Positions 48,480 to 57,425 of a stretch of 64,000 nt of DNA are shown here, in pieces. The stretch comes from Rheinheimera pacifica. Lineage in GTDB: Bacteria; Pseudomonadota; Gammaproteobacteria; Enterobacterales; Alteromonadaceae. The DNA is taken from positions 62,001 through 126,000 of the forward strand of contig NZ_JANUEM010000008.1 of NCBI RefSeq assembly GCF_024809855.1, given 5' to 3'. The notes below the pieces were generated by a model. That model did not search any database. It had not been told where the DNA came from and saw only the letters and a program-made list of their open reading frames with translations. The translations under genes were made by a program, and so were the position numbers. Position 1 is the first letter of the stretch, and each line of letters opens with the position of its first letter.

Positions 48480-49364
48480 TCAGGGAAAAAAGTTGTCCCG
48501 GGGACCAAGAGTGCTACTTTCCATCTGTAACGCCATGTCAACACCAGATATGCGTCTTACCGAAGACGCTGCCACAAACTGGGCATCAAGGGCCAAAGTT
48601 ATAACTTCTAGCCGAGTTAGCATTGTTTCTTTGTAACGACCGCCGACATAATCGGGAAACTTGCTCAGTGCACGTAACAATAGTGTGTCATCCCTATGGT
48701 TTTTCTCTTTAACCATTCTCTGCCCGAGTTTGCCTAAATCATGCCCAAATAGTTTTGGATTTTTTAAATCTTTCTCGGGTATACCAAGATGTAAAAGGGT
48801 GCCTTTCATAGCCAATTCGGCAGTCAGGCAAATGGGTTGTAGAACTGGACTGCTTATCGAGCCTGATTGAGAAAGACTTTCAGCAACCATTTTCAGTTGT
48901 TCCGCCGCAAGTCCCCACAAGGCTGAAACATTTTTATGCTGAGTATTGTGATCAATACCAGAGACAAGATCATGCATATCTGCAAAAGCAAATGCAGATC
49001 TTCCGGCAATCTTTGGATCGCCACGGCACCATGCCGCCCATTCCTGATAGCTTGAAAAGCCTAATCCTTTATCGACTGTTATATTTACAGTTCCGTAAGT
49101 GACGCCGATAATGGCTTTCCTGACACGATCAACTGATGATGCTAGGCCAGTTCCCATGCCTGGCCAGGTGAACTCAACTTCAGGTATCAAGCGCGCATAC
49201 GCACGTTGGATTTCACCTACTTGGGGATTGTCGATAAAGCCTATAGAAAACTGTTCGCCAAGAATTTCCGTGGCGGCATGGAGTGGTCTGGCGTGGAATG
49301 GAATGTCTTCCCGTGCAAAACGCTCATCCAGCGCAAGGATATCTTTATCTGTGAATTTGATCAT
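48480..49364 (-). CDS. HEPN-like accessory protein of unknown function
   Basis: 294 residues. Residues about 175-215 (PICLTAELAMKGTLLHLG ... LFGHDLGKLGQRM) have the pattern of HEPN helical domains, and R-x6-H (RMVKEKNH) follows, the motif of HEPN RNases. The N-terminal half is not recognised. HEPN proteins are common in toxin-antitoxin and phage-defence systems, and an AbiE-like pair lies 0.2 kb upstream in the same direction. A Shine-Dalgarno (AGGGA) precedes ATG 49364. The HEPN assignment is by eye. Confidence 0.45.
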   Translation of the reverse strand: MIKFTDKDILALDERFAREDIPFHARPLHAATEILGEQFSIGFIDNPQVGEIQRAYARLIPEVEFTWPGMGTGLASSVDRVRKAIIGVTYGTVNITVDKGLGFSSYQEWAAWCRGDPKIAGRSAFAFADMHDLVSGIDHNTQHKNVSALWGLAAEQLKMVAESLSQSGSISSPVLQPICLTAELAMKGTLLHLGIPEKDLKNPKLFGHDLGKLGQRMVKEKNHRDDTLLLRALSKFPDYVGGRYKETMLTRLEVITLALDAQFVAASSVRRISGVDMALQMESSTLGPRDNFFP

Positions 49365-49560
49365 TCGAACATCCCTGCATTGCTTCTGATTTAGGGATAT
49401 TCTGCAATTGATTTAGAAATAATTCAAAGCGGTTATCTCAGTTTAAAAATAAATACCTTATATTTTTGCTTGTAGAATGCTGTATGGTAACAACCCAAGA
49501 TAGGCCGGACGTTGGTTTGATCTCTATCATTGGCAAGCTATGCTGCTTTTACAGCATGTG

Positions 49561-50616
49561 TTACCTCGGCGAGTTTATATCGTCGCAATTGAGGGTAATG
49601 GTATGATTGTTGAGCTTGGATTCAAGGCTGACGCATATTTCTAGCAGTGTGTCGAAGGGGAGGACATCGCCAACCATCACTTCATCGGCCAGCATGGCCG
49701 CATAGTCCTTTTCAAGTGCAGCTTTAGCTTTGCCCTCAGGGACAATTTTCAAATGTCCGGTGGTTGCTGCTGCATAGTCGATCACTTGGCCATCTGCGTT
49801 TTTTTCGATAAAAAAGTGTGACTTATGGCGGGCGACATCCGTTGCCACCTGACGATCAGCAATTATCGCCGTGAAATGAGGGCTTCGTACGATTGCGGCC
49901 AGGTCGTGCCAGTGCCGTGCGTAACGTTCACTGCGAATACGGCCTTGTGCGCAAAATACGTGTATAGCCGTGGCTTTCTCCCAAAAGGTGCGTGCGATGC
50001 TCATGACCTGTGGTGATGCGGTGGGAAAGGATACTTCGGGCAGATAGTCGGCAATGTCACAGGAGACCTGGAATATCTTGTGTGGTTCACCAGTAGCGCG
50101 GCCGCCGAATTCCAGTGTAATAGTCGGCGCTATATATCCAGTGCCTTGTGTCAAAGCAGGATAGTGCAGGAATAACTTATCCTTCCCTGGCCCTCCGAGT
50201 TCGAGTCTGGCGTCCAGACCATCACGGACCAGGGCTGCCCGAATCACAGGTTGTATATTTTCCTTGATCCAGCCCGGTAGCCGGTGCCGCACAGCTTGTG
50301 TCCATTTATCAGCCTGACTGCGGCTGGCAGGCAATTCCCCACTTTCACCGATTAAATCCGGGATAAGTTTGCGGATGTCGTAGGTCAGGTCGATATCTTC
50401 GGAGAAACGGTCAATGACTTTATAGACCTTTGATAATGACGTACCGCCTTTGAAGGTGAGGTCACCTGATAAGGGTGACTCGAACAGGGCACGAAGAGCC
50501 CACACTACCCACAGATCCTTTTCGAGCAGGTGAGAGGGGCGGCCGGTTTCAGCACGCCCTTGCTCCAGTGCATCGTGTTGATCTTGCTTGCTTAGATCGA
50601 AGAAGTATTCAGGCAC
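49561..50616 (-). CDS. AbiEii-like nucleotidyltransferase toxin
   Basis: 351 residues. The nucleotidyltransferase motif FKGGTSLSKVYKVIDRFSED followed by IDLTYD is the GS...DxD signature of AbiEii/AbiGii toxins, which modify tRNA acceptor ends with nucleotides or block growth in other ways. Later segments (ARTFWEKATAIH, RYARHWHDLAAI) are also typical. It overlaps the antitoxin gene by 8 nt. Full length, with no frameshift. Confidence 0.85.
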   Translation of the reverse strand: MPEYFFDLSKQDQHDALEQGRAETGRPSHLLEKDLWVVWALRALFESPLSGDLTFKGGTSLSKVYKVIDRFSEDIDLTYDIRKLIPDLIGESGELPASRSQADKWTQAVRHRLPGWIKENIQPVIRAALVRDGLDARLELGGPGKDKLFLHYPALTQGTGYIAPTITLEFGGRATGEPHKIFQVSCDIADYLPEVSFPTASPQVMSIARTFWEKATAIHVFCAQGRIRSERYARHWHDLAAIVRSPHFTAIIADRQVATDVARHKSHFFIEKNADGQVIDYAAATTGHLKIVPEGKAKAALEKDYAAMLADEVMVGDVLPFDTLLEICVSLESKLNNHTITLNCDDINSPR

Positions 50617-51205
50617 GGGCGGCTTCTTTACCTATGGCTTGAGCCATCCAGCCGGGTAATGTTGCGCGAGCCTGAATAAGTGCCTGCCACTCAGAGTGTG
50701 GCAGGGTACGATGAAGTGAGGCCAACGATGTTTCGGCATGTGTCTGTCCAATCCACGCCAGTGCACGTATAGCCGCTCCGGCTTGTCGTGCACCGAGAGC
50801 CAGCATCCAGCGGGGAGCATGCTTGACCAGCACTTCCGAACGGCCAAGCTGCAATTTTCGGGTTTTTCCTGAGGTCAGATAAACCTCACGAATAGGCACC
50901 TGCTGTGTTAGCCCAAGAGCATTGGCAGCATTGGCGCCGTGTGGAACAAAGATTTCACCACTTTGTTCAGCCAGCGCTTTTACGAGCTTTTCAACAGCAG
51001 GCGCACGCTGGCCGAACCGGCTGGACACCGGAACAGAGTATGTACCGCGCGCCACGCGCAGTAGTTTGCCCATCCTGGCAAGGCGAGAGAATGCCTGATC
51101 TACGGCGGACCGGCTTCCCAAATGCAAAAATTCTTTAGGCGATAGCACACCACCCTCGGGAAGGGATAAGGCTTCTTTAAGAATAGTCTCGGGCAATGTG
51201 TTCAT
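50609..51205 (-). CDS. AbiEi-like antitoxin, DUF6088 family
   Basis: 198 residues. An N-terminal winged helix (SRSAVDQAFSRLARMGKLLRVARGTYSVP) is followed by the domain found in type IV AbiE antitoxins (FVPHGANAANALGLTQQVP, EVYLTSGKTRKLQLG). Such proteins bind their own promoter and neutralise the nucleotidyltransferase toxin. A palindrome overlaps the likely promoter directly upstream. First gene of the pair. Confidence 0.83.
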   Translation of the reverse strand: MNTLPETILKEALSLPEGGVLSPKEFLHLGSRSAVDQAFSRLARMGKLLRVARGTYSVPVSSRFGQRAPAVEKLVKALAEQSGEIFVPHGANAANALGLTQQVPIREVYLTSGKTRKLQLGRSEVLVKHAPRWMLALGARQAGAAIRALAWIGQTHAETSLASLHRTLPHSEWQALIQARATLPGWMAQAIGKEAARA

Positions 51206-51211
51206 GGGTAC

Positions 51212-51234
51212 CTCTCAAAATGAGAGAAAGTATA
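51212..51234 (-). promoter_or_regulatory. Promoter -10 and operator of the AbiE-like pair
   Basis: On the minus strand TATACT (51229-51234) is a good -10 box, directly followed by the dyad CTCTCA-TTT-TGAGAG (51212-51226), which ends 6 nt before the antitoxin ATG. A repressor here would block initiation. No clear -35 box was seen. The short leader leaves only AGGTACCC for ribosome binding. Confidence 0.55.
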
Positions 51235-51257
51235 TTCCAGTTTCTGACATCATGAAA

Positions 51258-51292
51258 GTAAAAAAGCTCCCTGTCTGTGCGATCAGAGAGCT
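51258..51292 (-). terminator. Terminator of the sugar-oxidation operon
   Basis: On the minus strand AGCTC-TCTG ... CAGA-(bulge)-GAGCT is followed by TTTTTT. It lies 26 nt after the stop at 51318 and separates this operon from the AbiE promoter. Confidence 0.7.
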
Positions 51293-51317
51293 AAGTTAAA
51301 TGGACGTTGACTAAGGC

Positions 51318-52115
51318 TTAACTCACCGGATAAGCAAAGTCACTAAGCCCCAATTCTGCCAGTGTTTTATTTAAATGGCTGTATGCCTCTGGCGTGGGGC
51401 CGGGGTAGGCACCAGCGATGGGAACATTACCCAGATAGCCGATATCTTTAATGCCTTCCGGCGTACAGAAATAAGCTGCTAGTACCAGATTGCGCAGTCG
51501 GCCAAAGGCTTTGGCAATACGCTGGAACTGTTTTGGGGTTTGTTCGTTGTCGTAGGCAATATCGTCGATAATCGCCAACTGCTGTGTTGTGCCAAGTGTC
51601 GTGAATGGCTTGGAGAAACGCAGAGTGGCCTCATCGTCCAGCCAGGCCAGTGCAGACAGAATAGTCAGCCTGTCCCGCTGCTGGCTGGGATAAGGTGCGC
51701 TAACCCATTCATCAATTACGGAGGGTACCTGCACTGCCGAAGCTGATGGTGATTGCCCTTCCTGCGGCACGATAATATCTGACAATAACGCCACCAGTGA
51801 TAGTTGAGCAGGTGTTAGTGTCAATGGCCAGGGGGCTTCAGGTGGCATGATCAGGTTTGGATCTTTACCGTAACCCTTGGCAGTTATAGGTTGCAGCTTT
51901 AGCTCTGGCCAGTGTTCTGTGCTTGTGGTACCGCTGGCTGTTTTTGCCACGGGGGTTGGCTCACACCCTGCAAGGGCGGGTAGCATGGCACTGGCAGCCA
52001 GTGCGGCCAGCAGTTTTAGTGAATCACGACGGCTTAAATGGTTAGTATAAACCGAAGAGAGGTTGTCGCCATGTTCGGCAGTGCTTTGGTTTGATATCAG
52101 GGTTGGTTTTTGCAT
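51318..52115 (-). CDS. Gluconate 2-dehydrogenase subunit 3 family protein (small subunit)
   Basis: 265 residues. Twin-arginine signal in SRRDSLKLLAALAASAMLPALAGC, which also ends with a lipobox-like Cys, so it is exported by Tat, probably carrying the partner. The mature part matches the small subunits of GMC-type sugar dehydrogenases (SLVALLSDIIVPQEGQSPSA, GIKDIGYLGN). It overlaps the GMC dehydrogenase stop/start by 1 nt. Last gene of the operon. Confidence 0.87.
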   Translation of the reverse strand: MQKPTLISNQSTAEHGDNLSSVYTNHLSRRDSLKLLAALAASAMLPALAGCEPTPVAKTASGTTSTEHWPELKLQPITAKGYGKDPNLIMPPEAPWPLTLTPAQLSLVALLSDIIVPQEGQSPSASAVQVPSVIDEWVSAPYPSQQRDRLTILSALAWLDDEATLRFSKPFTTLGTTQQLAIIDDIAYDNEQTPKQFQRIAKAFGRLRNLVLAAYFCTPEGIKDIGYLGNVPIAGAYPGPTPEAYSHLNKTLAELGLSDFAYPVS

Positions 52116-53794
52116 TATAGTTTCCCCGCTGTTAACTGCTCAGCCAGCCAGGCGCTGTTACGCATTGCCAGTGTCATAATGGTCAGGGTGCAGTTTTTAT
52201 GTGGGTTAGAAGCAAAAACGCCACCGTCCATGACAAACAGGTTCGGGCAATCCCAGCTTTGCCCCCATTGGTTAGTTACCGAGTCTTTGCTTGAGCTGCC
52301 CATCCGGGTGGTGCCTACTTCGTGAATAATTTCACCCCCTTTTCTGATGGCATCTTCGGCTGCGGGTAATTCACCAACTGTTGCGCCCATCGTTTCCAGA
52401 ATAGCTTTGGCCGTTTTCAGGCCGTGCTCAACTTGTTTAAGTTCGTGCTTAGACCATTGCCAGTGAAAACGTGCCACCGGAATGCCCCATTTGTCGGTTA
52501 CCTGTGGGTCGATATCCATATAGCAATGTTCGTTTGGCAACATTTCACCGCGCAGTGCAAATGAAACGTAAGAGCCGTAATGCGCACGTACCTGCTGTTT
52601 TAGCGAAGTGCCATAGCCTTGCAGGTTACCGCTGACATAAGCGCCCGGTTCACCAAAGCGGCCGCCAAGTTCAAAGTGATAACCACGCGGGAAATCCAGT
52701 TCTTTATTCGCCTGTGCTTTGTGGCCCCACCAGGGAATAAACAAATGATTGGCGGTATGACCGTCTTCGTTATAACGAGGCCGATCCATTAGTGCCGGTA
52801 CCAGTGCAGACAGGCCAGCGCCGGTAGAGTCCATCAGGTTACGGCCGACCTGGCCGCTGGAATTGGCCAGGCCGTTAGGGTGACTGGCACTTTTTGAATT
52901 GAGTAAAATGCGGGCTGATTCACAGGCACTGGCTGCCAGGACCACCACTTTTGCACTGAGTTGCTGCTCAGTGGCGGTTTTTTTGTCAATATAACTGATA
53001 CCGGTAACTTTACCCTGTGCATCAACGGTAACTGTTTTTACCATCGCATCGGTAATAATCTGCAGATTACCGGTTGCCTGTGCCATCGGCAGCAGTGACG
53101 TTGTGGTTTGAAAAGCGGCGCCGATCGAGCAGCCATAACCGCAGGGCGTAGCATAAAAGCAGGCTGCGCGGTTATCCAGCGGTTTTGTCAGTACGGCACG
53201 GTGCATAGGCACAGCGGCAATACCGTGTTTTTTTGCTGCAGCGGCTATCAGTAATTCCGGTACCCGTGGCGGGGGAGGCGGTTGTAACACCCCTTCTGAT
53301 GATGGTGGCATATCATCCAGGCCGGTATTGGTGCCGCAAACGCCAACTAAAGCTTCGGTTTTGTCGTACCAGGGGGCGATGTCGTCATAGGTGAAAGGCC
53401 AGTCGGCACCGAGGCCATCCCGGCTTTTGCCTTTAAAATCATGCTCGCTAAAACGCAGCGAGTAGCGGCCCCAGTGGTTAGTGCGGCCTCCCAGCATCCG
53501 GGCGCGCCACCATAAAAAGTCTGAGCCTTCGGCTGTGGTATAGGGCTCGTTTGGCACCTGCCAGCCACCGTCTACGGTGGAGTCGTAAAAACCGAAGTCT
53601 TTATCTGGTGTGGATGTGCCCATCAGCGGTGCGGCTGAGTTGGGCCTAAACATCGGAGTTTCTGTTTTCGGGTCGTAATTGCGGCCCGCTTCCAGCAACA
53701 GCACTTTGTGGCCTTGCCGGGTTAACTCATAAGCAGCCATGGCACCGCCGGCACCTGAGCCGACAACCAATACGTCATAGGCAAAATCGTTCAT
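52115..53794 (-). CDS. GMC oxidoreductase, glucoside 3-dehydrogenase type
   Basis: 559 residues. N-terminal FAD-binding VLVVGSGAGGAMAAYELTRQGHKVLLLEAG, then GGRTNHWGRYSLRF, a Cys-rich ACFYATPCGYGCSIG patch and a C-terminal HEVGTTRMG with the catalytic His region. No signal peptide; export probably relies on the Tat signal of the small subunit. FAD enzymes with this subunit layout oxidise the C3 hydroxyl of sugars, as described for Rheinheimera glucoside 3-dehydrogenase. Substrate is inferred. Confidence 0.88.
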   Translation of the reverse strand: MNDFAYDVLVVGSGAGGAMAAYELTRQGHKVLLLEAGRNYDPKTETPMFRPNSAAPLMGTSTPDKDFGFYDSTVDGGWQVPNEPYTTAEGSDFLWWRARMLGGRTNHWGRYSLRFSEHDFKGKSRDGLGADWPFTYDDIAPWYDKTEALVGVCGTNTGLDDMPPSSEGVLQPPPPPRVPELLIAAAAKKHGIAAVPMHRAVLTKPLDNRAACFYATPCGYGCSIGAAFQTTTSLLPMAQATGNLQIITDAMVKTVTVDAQGKVTGISYIDKKTATEQQLSAKVVVLAASACESARILLNSKSASHPNGLANSSGQVGRNLMDSTGAGLSALVPALMDRPRYNEDGHTANHLFIPWWGHKAQANKELDFPRGYHFELGGRFGEPGAYVSGNLQGYGTSLKQQVRAHYGSYVSFALRGEMLPNEHCYMDIDPQVTDKWGIPVARFHWQWSKHELKQVEHGLKTAKAILETMGATVGELPAAEDAIRKGGEIIHEVGTTRMGSSSKDSVTNQWGQSWDCPNLFVMDGGVFASNPHKNCTLTIMTLAMRNSAWLAEQLTAGKL

Positions 53795-54489
53795 CAGTTT
53801 AGCTCTTTAATTTTCAGATTTTTAAACCACACCACATCACCGTGATCCTGTAAACCAATATGGCCGCGGCTGTTAGCAGCAAAACCAGACCAGTTGGCAA
53901 ACTTGCTGGCGGTTACCAATTGCTGCCACTCTTTGCTGTGAAGCTCTACCGATACTGCCTTTACGTCGTTTTGCCAGATGGTTAGCTGGTTATTTTCCAG
54001 CCGGATACGTACCTGGTTCCACTCACCGGCAACTTTATGTGAGGCTACCGGAGAGGCTATCATGTCGTACAAAGAACCGGATAAATGGTTTGCCAGCTTG
54101 TTATCGGGGTGGCGCTCGTTATCAAGGATCTGAATTTCCGGCGCATGTGAGTAAATCTGGCTGCCGGCTTCATCTGCCAGAATAAAAATGCCGCTATTAC
54201 CGCCTTCGGCGATTTTCCAATCCAGCTTAAGGTCAAAATCCTGATACTGGGCTTTAGTCAGAATATCGCCACCGCCTTTACCGGTTAGCTTAATAGTGCC
54301 ATTTTCGACTACCCACTTATCGCTTAACCCTTCCTGTTTAAAGTTGCGCCACTGCGACAGATCTTTGCCGTCAAACAGCAGTTGCCAGCCATCCTGTTGC
54401 TCTTGCGCGGTTAACTGATTATCCGCCGCGAGTGCGCTAAAGCTGCCAAGCGTCAGCAGTAGGGCGTAAAGTTGATGTCTGATCTTCAA
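53794..54489 (-). CDS. DUF1080 protein, probable 3-keto-disaccharide hydrolase or lyase
   Basis: 231 residues. Signal peptide (LYALLLTLGSFSALAA), then a DUF1080 jelly-roll domain: DGWQLLFDGKDLSQWRN, FDLKLDWKIAEGGNSGIFI, HIGLQDHGDVVWFKNLKI. Family members cleave 3-keto-glycosides. TTG 54489 is chosen because GAGGAG lies 7 nt upstream and the signal peptide then begins the protein; a longer frame reaches 54576. First gene of the operon, directly before the GMC dehydrogenase. Confidence 0.85.
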   Translation of the reverse strand: MKIRHQLYALLLTLGSFSALAADNQLTAQEQQDGWQLLFDGKDLSQWRNFKQEGLSDKWVVENGTIKLTGKGGGDILTKAQYQDFDLKLDWKIAEGGNSGIFILADEAGSQIYSHAPEIQILDNERHPDNKLANHLSGSLYDMIASPVASHKVAGEWNQVRIRLENNQLTIWQNDVKAVSVELHSKEWQQLVTASKFANWSGFAANSRGHIGLQDHGDVVWFKNLKIKELN

Positions 54490-54709
54490 GGTCGTTCTCC
54501 TCTTGTTGCCAGTGGTTCTTGTTATAAGTGTTGTTTCAATGTAACCGATATCATTGCGTTTGCTGTTATAGTGCAAACTACCACAAAATAAAAGCAGAAT
54601 TCGATAAAATCACAGTGCTTTTTTAGTGTAAAAACTCGATAAATGCTGCTTTGTATGCAAAAAAACACCATTAATCAGGCCGCTTTTATACTGCGTAGCC
54701 TGACAATCT

Positions 54710-54731
54710 AAAATGTAATCCGTTACATTTT
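54710..54731. promoter_or_regulatory. Perfect dyad AAAATGTAA-N4-TTACATTTT
   Basis: A 9-bp inverted repeat with a TCCG centre, in the 350-bp region between divergent DUF1080 and pncC genes. It is typical of a repressor or activator site; no regulator gene is adjacent. The rest of this region shows nothing I can support. Confidence 0.45.
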
Positions 54732-54841
54732 GCTGGCCACAGATAAGGGCGCGGGCTACCCACAGTATAGCCAGGTGGCACTTGCTCCGTTTTCGGTTCT
54801 GGCGGCATAATAGCAGGTACTTTTTATGGCGTGGGTGAATT

Positions 54842-55339
54842 ATGGCAACCGCAGACAGTATGACGCTGGCAGCAAAGCTTGGGCAGTTACTGATACAAAA
54901 AAAATGGTCGGTTACCACTGCGGAATCCTGTACCGGCGGTGGTATTGGCTATTGGTTAACTGCAGTGCCAGGTAGTTCGGCCTATGTTGACCGTGGTTTT
55001 ATCACCTACAGCAATAAAGCCAAGCAACAACTACTGGCTGTGCGTAGCGCTACCTTGCTGCAATTTGGTGCGGTAAGTGAAGAAACCGTGCGTGAAATGG
55101 CTGAAGGTGCGGCTAAAGCAGCTGGGGCCGATATGGCCATCGCTGTGTCTGGCATTGCCGGGCCGGATGGCGGTTCGGTATATAAGCCGGTAGGCACAGT
55201 GTGTTTTGGTTTTTACCTTAATGGTAATGTGGCCAGCAGCCATCTGGTATTTGCCGGTGACCGTCAGCAGGTACGCCAGCAAGCTATCGATTATGCCCTC
55301 AAACAAAGCATTGAACTGTTGACAGCTTTAGCAAACTAG
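54842..55339 (+). CDS. pncC: Nicotinamide-nucleotide amidohydrolase
   Basis: 165 residues, the stand-alone CinA C-terminal domain. Signatures are TTAESCTGGGIGYWLTAVPGSSAYVDRGFITYSN and AIAVSGIAGPDGG. It deamidates NMN to nicotinate mononucleotide in pyridine recycling. Length matches E. coli PncC (165). Located just before recA, as in many gammaproteobacteria. Confidence 0.94.
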   Translation: MATADSMTLAAKLGQLLIQKKWSVTTAESCTGGGIGYWLTAVPGSSAYVDRGFITYSNKAKQQLLAVRSATLLQFGAVSEETVREMAEGAAKAAGADMAIAVSGIAGPDGGSVYKPVGTVCFGFYLNGNVASSHLVFAGDRQQVRQQAIDYALKQSIELLTALAN

Positions 55340-55343
55340 ACTA

Positions 55344-55359
55344 CTGTACGAGCATACAG
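55344..55359 (+). promoter_or_regulatory. LexA (SOS) box upstream of recA
   Basis: CTGT-ACGAGCAT-ACAG, an exact CTGT-N8-ACAG, 42 nt before the chosen recA start. It overlaps the region 5-20 nt after the pncC stop, so recA has its own SOS promoter. Confidence 0.88.
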
Positions 55360-55401
55360 TGTTAATTGTCCGGTAAACCCGGCTCAACCATGGATATAAA
55401 A

Positions 55402-56445
55402 ATGGACGACAACAAACAAAAAGCGCTTGCTGCTGCCTTAGGTCAAATTGAACGTCAGTTCGGCAAAGGTTCTATTATGCGTTTGGGTGACAGCACCGCG
55501 CTGGATATTGCTGCCGTATCAACCGGTTCTCTGGGGCTGGATATTGCACTTGGTATTGGCGGTTTACCTTATGGCCGTATTGTTGAAATTTATGGCCCGG
55601 AGTCATCCGGTAAAACAACGTTAACTTTACAGGTGATTGCAGAGGCGCAAAAGGCTGGCAAAACCTGTGCTTTTATTGATGCAGAACACGCGCTGGATCC
55701 GGTGTATGCAAAAAAACTGGGCGTTAACGTTGATCAACTGCTGGTGTCTCAGCCGGATACCGGTGAGCAGGCACTGGAAATTTGTGACATGTTAGTGCGC
55801 TCTGCTGCTGTTGATGTGGTGATTGTCGACTCGGTAGCGGCCTTAACGCCAAAAGCTGAAATTGAAGGCGATATGGGCGACAGCCATATGGGTTTACAAG
55901 CCCGTCTGATGTCACAGGCACTGCGTAAACTAACGGCTAATATTAAGCGCTCAAATACCTTATGTATTTTTATTAACCAAATACGCATGAAAATTGGTGT
56001 AATGTTTGGTAATCCGGAAACAACTACCGGTGGTAATGCACTAAAATTTTATGCTTCAGTGCGTTTAGATATCCGTCGTATTGGCTCGGTAAAAGAAGGT
56101 GATGAAATCACCGGTAACGAAACCCGCGTCAAAGTGGTAAAAAATAAGGTCGCACCGCCGTTTAAACAGGCTGAATTTATTATTCAGTACGGTGCTGGTA
56201 TTAATAAACTGGGCGAGTTAATCGACTTAGGTGTAGCTCAGGGTCTGGTAGATAAAGCCGGTGCCTGGTATGCGTATCAAGGCAATAAAATTGGCCAGGG
56301 TAAAGCTAATGCAATGAAGTTTTTGGCAGATAACCAACCAGTTGCTGATGAAATTGAAAAAGAACTGCGTGCCCGCCTGTTGTTAAAGCCGGGCGAAAAG
56401 CCGATTGAAGAAAGCATTCCAGAGGCGTTTGAAGCCGATTTATAA
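55402..56445 (+). CDS. recA: Recombinase RecA
   Basis: 347 residues. Core ATPase with Walker [10 protein letters not shown], Walker [14 protein letters not shown]-binding loops near [16 protein letters not shown] and [25 protein letters not shown], and an acidic C-terminus. DNA strand exchange and LexA self-cleavage in the SOS response. [17 protein letters not shown] matches the family; an ATG four codons earlier (55390) is also possible. recX, the usual next gene, is absent. Confidence 0.97.
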   Translation: MDDNKQKALAAALGQIERQFGKGSIMRLGDSTALDIAAVSTGSLGLDIALGIGGLPYGRIVEIYGPESSGKTTLTLQVIAEAQKAGKTCAFIDAEHALDPVYAKKLGVNVDQLLVSQPDTGEQALEICDMLVRSAAVDVVIVDSVAALTPKAEIEGDMGDSHMGLQARLMSQALRKLTANIKRSNTLCIFINQIRMKIGVMFGNPETTTGGNALKFYASVRLDIRRIGSVKEGDEITGNETRVKVVKNKVAPPFKQAEFIIQYGAGINKLGELIDLGVAQGLVDKAGAWYAYQGNKIGQGKANAMKFLADNQPVADEIEKELRARLLLKPGEKPIEESIPEAFEADL

Positions 56446-56467
56446 AGGCTGCCCATCTGTTGTTAAT

Positions 56468-56492
56468 AAAGCCGGCGTAAGCTGGCTTTTTT
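56468..56492 (+). terminator. Terminator after recA
   Basis: AAAGCCGGC-GTAA-GCTGGCTTTTTT with one G-U pair. Confidence 0.85.
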
Positions 56493-56618
56493 GTGCTTTC
56501 AGGAAGAACCCTACCTGTCGGTAGTGCCGGACGATGGCTATATTTTACACAGCTGCAGGCAAATTGGCTTAGCCGGGCTTATAGTTGATGTCAGTGCATG
56601 GTATTGCAGGGGGGCATA

Positions 56619-57425
56619 ATGAAAGGTTTTCTGACGTTTATTGTTAGCTGTATTCTTAGCCAGCCGGTATACAGCTGTACTTTACGTATGGGCATTGAAA
56701 CCAGTTTCGCACCTTATATTATGCAACACGGCGACAGCTGGCGTGGTATTAATGTTGAGCTGCTGCAACGGCTGGTGCAAGAGATTGGCTGCGAGCTTGA
56801 GTTTATTCACAGCCCCTGGCTACGGTCATTAAAACTTATCGAACAAGGCGAGCTGGATGTACTAAGCCACCTTAGTTATAACGCTGAACGTAGCAAACAG
56901 TTTGCCTTTATTGGCCCGTATCAGCAGGAAAGCATCTATCTGGTAGGTTTGCCGCGTGCTTTTTCAGGCCTTACTGCAGTCGACCAACTACAAAACAGCG
57001 GTACTAACGGCATTATAGCACTGCTAAATGGTGCTTATTACGGCGACAAGCTGGACAGCATTTTAAATGATGCGAAAAGCCGTACCCGCTTTGTGTTTAT
57101 TCGTAGCAATGAAGATAAGCAGGCATTATTACTAAATGGCCGGGTGCACGGCGTGTTGGAGGATATTGCGGCTTATCATTATTGGAAAACCCAATCTGGT
57201 TTGCCCACGGCAGATTATGTGCCACTGTTTCAGGTGCACCAGAGTATGGTTTATTTTGGTTTTAACCTGCGCACTGTTAGTAGCACCCAGCTAAAACAGT
57301 TAGATCTGGCCTGGCAAAAGCTTTATGCAAACGGCACTGTGGCCGCTATTGTAAAGCGTTATCCGCTGCCCGGTTATCAGATCCAACTACCCAAACCGGC
57401 TTCTTTATTACCTGCAACAGACTAA
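56619..57425 (+). CDS. Periplasmic substrate-binding protein (SBP_bac_3-like)
   Basis: 268 residues with a signal peptide (MKGFLTFIVSCILSQPVYS). The mature protein begins LRMGIETSFAPYIM and continues WRGINVELLQRLVQEIGCELEFI and LKLIEQGELDVLSHLSYNAER, the pattern of solute-binding proteins for amino acids or similar ligands. No permease or ATPase gene is adjacent, so it could act as a sensor or be orphaned. ATG 56619 has a GGGGGG site; an in-frame ATG exists at 56598. Confidence 0.82.
   Translation: MKGFLTFIVSCILSQPVYSCTLRMGIETSFAPYIMQHGDSWRGINVELLQRLVQEIGCELEFIHSPWLRSLKLIEQGELDVLSHLSYNAERSKQFAFIGPYQQESIYLVGLPRAFSGLTAVDQLQNSGTNGIIALLNGAYYGDKLDSILNDAKSRTRFVFIRSNEDKQALLLNGRVHGVLEDIAAYHYWKTQSGLPTADYVPLFQVHQSMVYFGFNLRTVSSTQLKQLDLAWQKLYANGTVAAIVKRYPLPGYQIQLPKPASLLPATD

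Noticed and set aside
49535..49560. Terminator after the AbiEii-like gene
   Set aside because: A short ATGCTG/CAGCAT dyad is present but there is no T-run on the minus strand.
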